A stretch of 64,000 nucleotides of DNA, taken from assembly GCA_034431315.1 (NCBI GenBank), contig DAOUDK010000032.1, positions 4,822 to 68,821 of the forward strand, given 5' to 3'. The notes under the pieces are model-generated. The model worked only from the letters and a program-made list of their open reading frames with translations, did no database searches and was not told the DNA's origin. The DNA is from JAUWOY01 sp034431315 (GTDB lineage Bacteria > Chloroflexota > Anaerolineae > VGOG01). The translations under genes were made by a program, and so were the position numbers. Positions 56,633 through 64,000 of this stretch are shown in pieces (positions within the stretch are counted from its first letter, which is position 1; each line of letters starts with the position of its first letter).

Positions 56633-58618
56633 TCAGTATAGTGATAGCCTCCTCAAGAACAGGGCGGAGAACAGAATTGAAACCGTGGTCAGGATTGTCA
56701 TCAGCACATCCAGCGAAGGGCCGGCCGTGTCCTTGAAGGGGTCTCCTATGTTATCTCCAACAACCGCCGCGTGGTGTGTTGGCGAGCCTTTGCCGCCCAG
56801 GTGGCCTTCCTCGATGAATTTCTTGGCGTTATCCCAAGCTGTGCCTGAGTAAGCCATGAATATTGCCATAGGAAAGGCGGTCACGATGCTGCCAATTAAC
56901 AAACCTCCTACGGCTTCCGGTCCGATGGTGAAACCTATGATGATGGGGGTAGCTATCGCTACGAGGCCAGGAGCGAGCAAATTTCTCAGGGCGGCGGCCG
57001 TGCTTATGTCCACGCACCTGGCGTAATCCGGCCTGGCCTTTCCCTCCTTCAGGCCTGGAATCTCTCTAAATTGTCTTCGTATCTCCTCAACCATCTGAAA
57101 GGCCGTCGTTCCCACCGCCTGCAGACATAGGCCGCAGTAGACAAAGGGCAAGATGCCCCCGATGAACAGCCCGATTACGACCACAGGGTCGGTGAGGAGG
57201 ACTGTCTCGAGGCGCGCATGCAACATGTAGACAAAGAACAAAGCGATTGTTTCGAACCCCGCATCGCTTATGGCGAACCCCTTGCAGATGGCTTTGGTCG
57301 TGTTGCCCACTGCGTCAAGCGCATCGGTAGTCCTTCTAACCTCTGGGCCCAGGCCGGCCATCTCCGCGATCCCGCTGGCGTTATCCACGATGGGGCCAAA
57401 GGCATCCACAGCGACGATAATCCCGGCTATGGACTGCATCCCCAGTGCGGCGATTGCCACGCCGTACACGCCGGCGAACTTGTATGCCAGAAGAATCGCC
57501 CCGCAGATGACGAGGACAGGGAGAGCAGCGCTCTTCATCCCCATCGCCAGGCCGGCGAGGATGGTGGTAGCGGATCCGGTTTGAGACGACTTGGCAATCG
57601 CCCGTACCGGGGACTTATCCGATGAGGTGTAGTGTTGGGTGATCAAGCCAAGCAAGACGGCGGCCGTTATGCCCGACAGCGCGGCGTAAAACACGTTCAA
57701 CCTGCCGAACATCCCTTGTGCCAGGAAACAGGCTGCTATGGTGGCCAAAATGCCAGAGGCGAACATCCCCCTATTGAGAGCTGTCTGTGGATGGGCCCCT
57801 TTCCATGCTCTCACCAAAAGCATTCCAAGGATCGTCGCAAAAATCCCCGCTGCTTGAAACGCCAAGGGGAAGGCCACGCCCTCCACTCCATATTCCCTCA
57901 CCCTCATCACACCTATGAGCATGGCGGCCAGGATGCTGCCCACGTTGGATTCGAACAAATCCGCCCCCATCCCGGCCACGTCGCCGACGTTGTCGCCCAC
58001 CAGGTCCGCTATCACGCCGGGATTTCTCGGATCGTCCTCCGGTATGCCTGCCTCGATCTTACCCACCAGATCGGCCCCTATATCGGCCGCCTTGGTGTAA
58101 ATGCCTCCGCCCACCCGCGCAAACAAACCCACCAGACTCGCCCCGACGCCAAACCCAACGACCTCAAAGGGGTCCCCGCTGGCAAGATACAGGAGATAGA
58201 CGCCTAATAGCGCCAGGCCAACGACCATCATGCCCATCACCGTTCCGCCCTGAAAGGCGGTCATCAATGCCCCACCCAACAACCCGCTCCTCACCGCCTG
58301 GGTTGTCCTGACGTTGGCCCTTACCGCCACAGCCATGCCTATGTACCCGGCTAGCGCAGAGAAAATCGCACCGGTAACGAAAGCCAAGGCGGTGAAGGCA
58401 CCCAAGGTAAAGCCCAAGGCTATCGCCGATATAGTCACAAAGATGGCTATCGTTTTATACTGCTTCCTCAGATAGGTCATAGCACCATCTCGGATTGTGT
58501 CGGAAATGTCGTTCATGCGAGCGGTGCCGGTTTCCCCTTTAAGAACGCGCCAGGCCGAGTAAGCCGCAAACAACAGTGCAGAGATACTCGCCATAGGTGC
58601 CAGTAATTCATACGTCAT
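56633..58618 (-). CDS. hppA: Second membrane-bound proton-pumping pyrophosphatase
   Basis: A 661-residue enzyme with DIGADLVGKIEAGIPEDDPRNP, DNVGDVAGMGADLFES, QHYTSSDKSP and GDNIGDPFKDTAGPS. The K+ site motif GNTTKAICKGF again carries lysine, indicating the K+-independent class. It continues ISDAGFETIALFFVY, unlike the ISAAALTVLALF of the first copy, so the two are distinct lineages rather than a recent duplication. GGAG lies upstream of the ATG at 58618. It is a single gene. Confidence 0.92.
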   Translation of the reverse strand: MTYELLAPMASISALLFAAYSAWRVLKGETGTARMNDISDTIRDGAMTYLRKQYKTIAIFVTISAIALGFTLGAFTALAFVTGAIFSALAGYIGMAVAVRANVRTTQAVRSGLLGGALMTAFQGGTVMGMMVVGLALLGVYLLYLASGDPFEVVGFGVGASLVGLFARVGGGIYTKAADIGADLVGKIEAGIPEDDPRNPGVIADLVGDNVGDVAGMGADLFESNVGSILAAMLIGVMRVREYGVEGVAFPLAFQAAGIFATILGMLLVRAWKGAHPQTALNRGMFASGILATIAACFLAQGMFGRLNVFYAALSGITAAVLLGLITQHYTSSDKSPVRAIAKSSQTGSATTILAGLAMGMKSAALPVLVICGAILLAYKFAGVYGVAIAALGMQSIAGIIVAVDAFGPIVDNASGIAEMAGLGPEVRRTTDALDAVGNTTKAICKGFAISDAGFETIALFFVYMLHARLETVLLTDPVVVIGLFIGGILPFVYCGLCLQAVGTTAFQMVEEIRRQFREIPGLKEGKARPDYARCVDISTAAALRNLLAPGLVAIATPIIIGFTIGPEAVGGLLIGSIVTAFPMAIFMAYSGTAWDNAKKFIEEGHLGGKGSPTHHAAVVGDNIGDPFKDTAGPSLDVLMTILTTVSILFSALFLRRLSLY

Positions 58619-58846
58619 GGTTAAACTCCTTTGTTCCGAATTTTCCCGGCAAGCCGAACTCCTCCAACCACACCTGCCACCCCACCCGGTGGCAGGTGAT
58701 CCATCTTCGATACCCTTCGGGGATGATGCCCACACAGGGCAACAGCACCAGACCGATCAATGCTATCCAATGCAGCCGCTCGACCAGGCGACGGGGAATT
58801 AGCCTACTTTAATAGCTGTTTTGCAACCCCAACTGCCCGGTTTCGC

Positions 58847-60826
58847 CTACGGGTTGTCCCTAACTCCAAACGCTCTCGGCAGCGAGTTTATGAGCTCCTC
58901 AGCATAGCTCCGTACCTGGCCTGCCGTGGACATGGTGAGCACCTCAGCAGCCGCTTCTCGCGCCTTCTCCAGAGTTATCGCCGCGATCAGCGACTTGGCT
59001 CTGGGGATGGCGACCGCACTCATGCTGAACTCGTCCAGCCCCAGGCCCAACAGGATGGGGATGGCTTCGGGCTGACCGGCCATCTCCCCGCACATGCCGA
59101 CCCACTTGCCGGCCGCGTGAGCAGCCTCGATCACCTGCTTGATCAACCGCAGGATGGCCGGGTGCAGCGGCTGGTAGAGATAAGCGACCTTCTCGTTGGT
59201 GCGGTCACAGGCCATAGTGTACTGGATCAAATCGTTGGTGCCGATGCTGAAAAAGTCCACCTCTTCAGCCAGCACATCGGCGGCCAAAGCCGCCGCCGGC
59301 ACCTCCACCATGATCCCCACCTCAACTCCGGAAGCGATGGGAACGCCCTCGGCCTCTAATTCGGCCCTTGCCTCGGCCAGGATGCCCCTGGCCCGACGCA
59401 CCTCCCCCACGTCGGCGATCATGGGGAACATCACCTTGACGTTATGCCCACGACCAGCCCGCAGGATGGCCCGCAGTTGGGCCTTGAAGAGGTCTGTCCG
59501 CTCCAGACAAAGCCTGATGGCCCGCCAGCCCAGGAAAGGGTTCTGTTCTTCCCCGATGTCCAGGTAGGGCAACTGCTTGTCGCCGCCGATGTCCAGGGTG
59601 CGAATGACCAGGGGCCGCTGGCCCATGAGCTCAGCGACGGCGCGGTAGGCTTCGTACTGCTCCTCCTCGCTGGGCATGGTGGTGCGGTCGAGGTAGAGGA
59701 ACTCGGTGCGCAGCAGCCCCACCCCCTCGGCGCCGTGCTCCAGGGCGACCCTAGCCGAGGCCACGTCGCCGACGTTGGCCACCACCTCCACCCGCTGCCC
59801 ATCGAGGGTCTGAGCGGGGCGTTGAGCCGCGCGCCTGGCAGCCACCTGCTGGGCCAGCAACGCCTCCTGGCGGGCGCGATACTCGGCGAGCGTGCTCTCA
59901 TCTGGATTGACGATCACCAGGCCCCTCTTCCCATCAATGATCAAGGGGGCCTCGTCGGGAATGCTCAGTGCCACATCCCCCAGGCCAACCACCGCTGGCA
60001 GGCCCAGGCTGCGGGCCAGGATGGCGGTGTGGGAGGTCGTGCCCCCGATGGCGGTGCAAAAGCCCAGCGCTCGCTCCTTATCCAGTTGGGCGGTGTCGGA
60101 GGGGGTGAGGTCGTGGGCTACTACCACCACCGGCTTCGGCAGCTCGGCCAGAGACGTCTCCCTCACGCCCAGCAAGAGGCGCAGCACCCGCCGGCCCACG
60201 TCCTCGACATCGGCGGCTCGCTGGCGGAAGACCTCACTCTCCATGCCCCGCAGAAGATCGGCGTAGCTCGCCACCACTTCGGCTAGAGCCGCCTCAGCGT
60301 TGGAACCCTCTCCCTCGATCTGCCCTCGCACCCGATCCAGCAGGGCGGGGTCCTCCAGGAACAACTGGTGGGCCGTGAAGATCTCCGCCTCGGCCTCTCC
60401 CACCTCGGCGGCAGCCTGGGCCCGGATAGCACCGATCTCGGCCTTGGCTCGTTCGACCGCCTCGACGAAGCGGGCCCACTCGGCCTGCGGGTCATCCACC
60501 GTCCAGCATTCGACGGTCAACGCCTCCGGCTGGTAAATGTACGCCGGGCCAATGGCGATGCCAGTCGAAGCAGTGATGCCCTGAAGCTCCCGCATCTCTC
60601 CAACTTCAGAGGGCAAGATGATGGGCTGAGCTTCTGCTACTCCTGTCCTAACCAGCGCTCGCTCCAACGTGGGCACAGGGAGCGCTGTCGGAACTCCCTC
60701 CATCTCCCCAAATCCGCTCTCCACCAATTCGCCGATAGTCGCCAGGGCCTCTTCCGCATCAGGCCCGTCGGCGGCAACGGCGATCTGGTGGTTCAGTTGG
60801 GCGCCGATGCTCAGCACGCCGAACAT
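58847..60826 (-). CDS. ptsI: PTS enzyme I with truncated N-terminal HPr domain
   Basis: From residue about 85 on this is a complete phosphoenolpyruvate-protein phosphotransferase: GGTTSHTAILARSLGLPAVVG holds the phospho-histidine, LLRTEFLYLDR, TLDIGGDKQLPY and FFSIGTNDLIQYTMA bind PEP. The first 45 residues, MFGVLSIGAQ...DAEEALATIGELV, are the C-terminal half of an HPr domain, and the frame continues upstream as VNAKS before losing similarity at about 60840. The ancestral gene was therefore an HPr-EI fusion cut by the adjacent insertion sequence; the HPr active-site histidine is gone. The EI part could still be made from the internal Met. No sugar-specific PTS subunits are nearby. Confidence 0.85.
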   Translation of the reverse strand: MFGVLSIGAQLNHQIAVAADGPDAEEALATIGELVESGFGEMEGVPTALPVPTLERALVRTGVAEAQPIILPSEVGEMRELQGITASTGIAIGPAYIYQPEALTVECWTVDDPQAEWARFVEAVERAKAEIGAIRAQAAAEVGEAEAEIFTAHQLFLEDPALLDRVRGQIEGEGSNAEAALAEVVASYADLLRGMESEVFRQRAADVEDVGRRVLRLLLGVRETSLAELPKPVVVVAHDLTPSDTAQLDKERALGFCTAIGGTTSHTAILARSLGLPAVVGLGDVALSIPDEAPLIIDGKRGLVIVNPDESTLAEYRARQEALLAQQVAARRAAQRPAQTLDGQRVEVVANVGDVASARVALEHGAEGVGLLRTEFLYLDRTTMPSEEEQYEAYRAVAELMGQRPLVIRTLDIGGDKQLPYLDIGEEQNPFLGWRAIRLCLERTDLFKAQLRAILRAGRGHNVKVMFPMIADVGEVRRARGILAEARAELEAEGVPIASGVEVGIMVEVPAAALAADVLAEEVDFFSIGTNDLIQYTMACDRTNEKVAYLYQPLHPAILRLIKQVIEAAHAAGKWVGMCGEMAGQPEAIPILLGLGLDEFSMSAVAIPRAKSLIAAITLEKAREAAAEVLTMSTAGQVRSYAEELINSLPRAFGVRDNP

Positions 60827-60839
60827 GCTCTTGGCATTA

Positions 60840-62250
60840 ACACAGCAATTCCCGTTTTGGTCTCCGGTTTGATATCTGCAAGTATTTCGCCTATACTTGG
60901 AGCAAGTGAAGCTTGATGGGAACCGACTGGTTCCTCTTGGGTCTTAGAGTCAGGAGGTCTTTCCAATGGCAGCAAACAAGTTTCTATCAGCAGATGGTCT
61001 ATTCGCATTGGTTCGGGCCGGATTTGAGCGGGTACGAGACCAGCGTGATGAGAATGCGAAGATCTCATTGTCGGATACCCTGATGTCTGGATTTGCGATG
61101 TTCTCGCTGAAAGACCCTTCGCTGCTTGCCTTTGACGAACGTCGAACCACAGATGACAATCTGAAGAGCATCTATGGGATCGAGCATGTGCCTTGCGACA
61201 CGCAGATGCGCACGAATCTCGACGATGTTGAGCCCATAGACATCAGTCCGGTGTTTAAGGATGTTTTTCGGCAACTTCAGCGGAGCAAAGAACTGGACAA
61301 GTTTGTCTTTCTGGGCGGCAGCTACCTTGTTTCTTTGGATGGCACGGGGTACTTTAGCTCGAAGAAGGTTCACTGTTCCTCCTGTCTGCAAAAGGTCAAC
61401 AAGAAGACGGGTGAGGTGACCTACTATCATCAACTGATGGGTGGGGTCATCATTCACCCGGACCGACGGGAAGTGATTCCGTTGATGCCAGAACCGATTA
61501 TGAAGCAGGATGGAGAGACCAAGAACGACTGTGAGCGTAACGCAGCCAAGCGTTTCCTGGCCCAGTTGAAGCAAGATCATCCTCATTTGTCCTTTACCAT
61601 CACTGAGGATGCCTTGAGCCCCAATGCTCCTCATATTCGTGAGTTGGAGAAGTACGGCTTCCATTACATCCTGAGCGTCAAAAAAGGTGACCACGAATAC
61701 CTGTTTGAGCAAGTGGCTCTGGCGCGTCAGGAAGGACAGACAATCGAGTTTGAGCAACGAGATGGAGAAGTAGTTCATCGTTTCTCCTTCATCAACCAGA
61801 TTCCCTTGAACAAGTCCAATCCAGACATATTGGTGAACTTTGTCGAGTATTGGGAAATCAGAAAGGACAAAACTCAACACTTCAGTTGGGTCACGGACTT
61901 CACCATTTCCAAGCTGAACGTCTTCTCGATCATGCGCGGAGGACGGGCACGCTGGAAAGTCGAGAATGAGACCTTCAACACCTTGAAGAATCAAGGCTAT
62001 CATTTCGAGCACAACTATGGACACGGCCAGAATAATCTGTCTGTGGTGTTTGCTGTATTGATGATGTTGGCTTTTTTGGTCGACCAGGTGCAACAACTGG
62101 CGTGTGCCTTGTTCCAAGCTGTCTTGGACAAGAAAGGCAGCAGGAAAAGATTGTGGGAGCATATGCGTGCCTTGTTCCGCACGCTCGAATTCAAATGGGT
62201 GCAGTTGCTCTCATTTACCACCACTTCCTTCTCCATTCGCAGAGATTGTC
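60840..62250 (+). mobile_element. Insertion sequence with DDE transposase (interrupted at its right end)
   Basis: The left junction lies where HPr similarity ends (about 60838-60845). The right part is overlapped by the second element. Terminal repeats cannot be fixed by eye, so the limits are approximate. Confidence 0.6.
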
Positions 62251-62264
62251 AAGTGAGTCCATAG
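60966..62264 (+). CDS. DDE transposase
   Basis: A 432-residue transposase. LVSLDGTGYFSS supplies the first acidic residue, FTITEDALSPNAPHIREL the second, and WKVENETFNTLKNQGYHFEHNYGHG the glutamate-containing C-terminal motif, an IS4-like RNase-H arrangement. CSSCL...YYHQLMGGVIIHP is a lineage-specific block. GGAGG precedes the ATG. The last residues (about SIRRDCQVSP) are probably supplied by the neighbouring element, so the natural C-terminus may be lost. Confidence 0.8.
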   Translation: MAANKFLSADGLFALVRAGFERVRDQRDENAKISLSDTLMSGFAMFSLKDPSLLAFDERRTTDDNLKSIYGIEHVPCDTQMRTNLDDVEPIDISPVFKDVFRQLQRSKELDKFVFLGGSYLVSLDGTGYFSSKKVHCSSCLQKVNKKTGEVTYYHQLMGGVIIHPDRREVIPLMPEPIMKQDGETKNDCERNAAKRFLAQLKQDHPHLSFTITEDALSPNAPHIRELEKYGFHYILSVKKGDHEYLFEQVALARQEGQTIEFEQRDGEVVHRFSFINQIPLNKSNPDILVNFVEYWEIRKDKTQHFSWVTDFTISKLNVFSIMRGGRARWKVENETFNTLKNQGYHFEHNYGHGQNNLSVVFAVLMMLAFLVDQVQQLACALFQAVLDKKGSRKRLWEHMRALFRTLEFKWVQLLSFTTTSFSIRRDCQVSP

Positions 62265-63796
62265 GTTGGGAGTGGCGTCGGTTTTGTGCGTCTCAGGGAA
62301 AGGTTTCTATGTTCTCGTTGTGCCTGTTCTCTTGTCCTGTCATGAACGAATTCGATAAACGCATCCCAGTCGCCGTTCACTTCGATGCAGCGAAGTTGCA
62401 GCAAGTGCTCAGCCCGCTCTTTGATCCAGCGCATGCCACCGCTGTCGAAGCGCTTGGCAATGACGTAATTCACCGCGCCTTCCACCGCCCCCGACGAAAT
62501 CTCCAAATCTTGCTCACGCAGTTCTTTGTAGTTCATCTTGTCCACCCGCTTGTCGATATAGTTGCGCACCTTTTGCAAGCGTTTTCGGACACTCTGTTTG
62601 CCTGGGTCGAGTTGAGCGAGACGTTTTTCAATCTCGGCCACGATCTCGGCCGCCCGTCCATCATACAGCGCTTCTTTTTGCGTCTCCACCCACTCGACCA
62701 GTTCAGCGCTGCCTTCTTTGTAAAGACACTGACCTGCTTCCCAGAGATATTCGGTCACATGGTAGACGTCAATGGTGTGAATTGCTTCAGGGAAGAGTTC
62801 TTCAATATAGCGCTGCAGATCGTTATCCCCATCGGTGACAATCTGTATGAGCTTTCCGCTCCCTGGCCCGAAGCCGCGCTTGTTCGCTTCACGCCGAGCG
62901 ATAGCGACCGCATGACGTTTGGGGGCATAGGAGGCATACACTTTCTTGTTGATCGGCCCCTCCAACTGGCCGTCTGTACTCCGCCTCAGTGTGTACATCG
63001 TCACGATGGTGGCCATCTTCCCATTCTTGGCCTTATCTCCCTTCTTGCGCCGTTTCTTGGAGCCGCGCCGCTGACGTGCCGCTCGACCGCGATGCCGCTG
63101 AGACCCTGGATGCGGATTCGGTCTTCGCGGGCCACGCCGTTTTTCCAATTCTTCCTCCGTGGCGGTCGGGGTGGCTTTGCTGTCGATCTGGATCACCAGC
63201 ACCTCCCCGTCCCCTTCCGGCGCAGGAGCGATTTCAAACCACGCCGCTGTATGCTGGCCCAGTCCCAAGACCATGTCCTCGACGGTTTCCTGGGCCGGCG
63301 TCCAGCCTAGAAACAGGCTCAAGATCAAGGTCGTTTGCGCGTAACTGACCTTGGTGGCAATCCGCGTGGCACAACTTCGCAGCAACATACTGAAGCCATC
63401 GCGGGTCAACCCCAGTTCCACATCCAGGGGATAATATCCACTACCTTTGCGGTAGAGATAGGTGCGCCAATAGCGAACTTTTCCAAAGAAGGTCCCCAAC
63501 AGTCGGGCATTGGGGCTGATCTGCTTATACCCTGGCTGCGGTCGCGGGTGCGTCGCCCGAAACTGCTCTTCGCGCATACAGAGAAAGAGCTGGACAAACA
63601 GGCGTCCCAATGCCAAGACTTGGGGCACCAATTGGGTTTCGAAGGCGAAGAATGTGAGCGACTGGCAGGTCAAAACCCACGCCACCAGCGATTCCACTTC
63701 TTGAATGATACTGGCTTTCACCTCTTCCAGCGTAGGGGCGGTGGCCACATCATCTGTGACTTCCACCGGGGGAGCAGACAGACGCATTTCTGCCAT
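62249..63796 (-). CDS. ISKra4-family transposase
   Basis: A 515-residue transposase. A helical N-terminus with YWRTYLYRKGSGYYPLD, then VLVIQIDSKATP, a very basic linker RRRGSKKRRKKGDK, VTDGDNDLQRYIEELFPEAIHTIDVYHVTEYLW and SSGAVEGAVNYVIAKRFDSGGMRW follow the ISKra4/UPF0236-like DDE pattern, with acidic residues in DSKA, DGDND and EGAV. An ATG with GAGGC upstream starts it. Complete and possibly active. Confidence 0.85.
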   Translation of the reverse strand: MAEMRLSAPPVEVTDDVATAPTLEEVKASIIQEVESLVAWVLTCQSLTFFAFETQLVPQVLALGRLFVQLFLCMREEQFRATHPRPQPGYKQISPNARLLGTFFGKVRYWRTYLYRKGSGYYPLDVELGLTRDGFSMLLRSCATRIATKVSYAQTTLILSLFLGWTPAQETVEDMVLGLGQHTAAWFEIAPAPEGDGEVLVIQIDSKATPTATEEELEKRRGPRRPNPHPGSQRHRGRAARQRRGSKKRRKKGDKAKNGKMATIVTMYTLRRSTDGQLEGPINKKVYASYAPKRHAVAIARREANKRGFGPGSGKLIQIVTDGDNDLQRYIEELFPEAIHTIDVYHVTEYLWEAGQCLYKEGSAELVEWVETQKEALYDGRAAEIVAEIEKRLAQLDPGKQSVRKRLQKVRNYIDKRVDKMNYKELREQDLEISSGAVEGAVNYVIAKRFDSGGMRWIKERAEHLLQLRCIEVNGDWDAFIEFVHDRTREQAQREHRNLSLRRTKPTPLPTYGLT

Positions 63797-63830
63797 TGGG
63801 CCTCCTCAACACACGTTTGAAGCCCATTAT
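62249..63830 (-). mobile_element. ISKra4-type insertion sequence
   Basis: It contains a single large transposase and abuts or enters the 3' end of the other IS. The right end is uncertain, placed before the AT-rich stretch at about 63830. Confidence 0.6.
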
Positions 63831-63934
63831 GCCATATTTCCCCCGATATGGCAATCAACAGGTAAATAAGAGCGATTACACCCGTATCATATAGGCTGCT
63901 AAATCCCAAACCGCAATCGGAGGCAGGGCAACCC

Positions 63935-64000
63935 TATGATACCACAACTTCAGACAGATGTCACTTCCGGTTCTTTAACAACTGTTGATGTGCCAGTCCC
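63935..64000 (+). CDS. Possible gene start, cut by the window end
   Basis: An ATG with GGAGG about 10 bases upstream opens a frame (MIPQLQTDVTSGSLTTVDV) that runs to the end of the window. Too short to identify. Confidence 0.3.

Overview
The window is a GC-rich bacterial chromosome segment. Three things point to an anaerobe, most plausibly of the Chloroflexota (Anaerolineae-like). They are the paralogous Hdr/Flx electron-transfer operons with a tungsten-type aldehyde oxidoreductase, the N-type ATP synthase beside membrane pyrophosphatases, and the abundant heptanucleotide repeats. The taxonomy is inference; no rRNA or tRNA gene was seen.

Layout. 1-10.5 kb holds housekeeping and scattered genes: the end of a membrane glycosyltransferase, threonine synthase, a SbcC/Rad50 ATPase, a toxin-antitoxin pair, endonuclease III, an RmlC-like protein and MurE. 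10.8-14.4 kb holds two tandem, diverged copies of an integron platform next to hppA. Each has an inactivated intI remnant, a consensus outward promoter, one gene cassette, an attC site and an hppA 3' flank. One cassette carries a small membrane protein, the other a TIR-like protein. 14.4-21.3 kb holds an H+-pyrophosphatase, an unknown protein and a three-gene signalling cluster.

21.4-36 kb (minus strand) is an electron-bifurcation locus: a MoaD-like protein, AOR, an FeS subunit, HdrA, HdrC, a FlpD/FrhB-like fusion, a sulfhydrogenase-beta-like protein, an NAD-reductase-like protein and a polyferredoxin. HdrA reads through an in-frame UGA followed by a SECIS-like hairpin, so it is a probable selenoprotein. 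A cassette-like island of accessory genes (HEPN, DUF3800, methyltransferase-nuclease, VOC) sits between the AOR half and the Hdr half. 36-38 kb holds an Rpn/PD-(D/E)XK protein and GAPDH.

38.4-48.7 kb (plus strand) is a second, paralogous Hdr operon. It starts with a 1524-residue HdrA containing a GltD-like insertion, followed by FlpD, a PIN toxin-antitoxin pair inserted in the operon, an FrhB-like protein, a sulfhydrogenase-beta-like protein, an NAD-reductase-like protein and an HdrC-HdrB fusion. 49-56.3 kb holds an N-ATPase operon in the order D-C-Q-B-E-F-A-G. Its c subunit has a Na+-binding signature and an ACT-domain gene leads the operon. 56.6-58.6 kb holds a second pyrophosphatase. 58.8-64 kb holds a PTS enzyme I whose fused HPr domain is cut by nested insertion sequences.

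Together the genes suggest an energy-limited anaerobe. Aldehyde/acid and ferredoxin/NAD(P)H electrons would pass through Hdr-type complexes, and ion gradients would be maintained by pyrophosphatases and a probably Na+-coupled ATPase. Mobile cassettes and heptamer repeats have repeatedly invaded operons and even reading frames.
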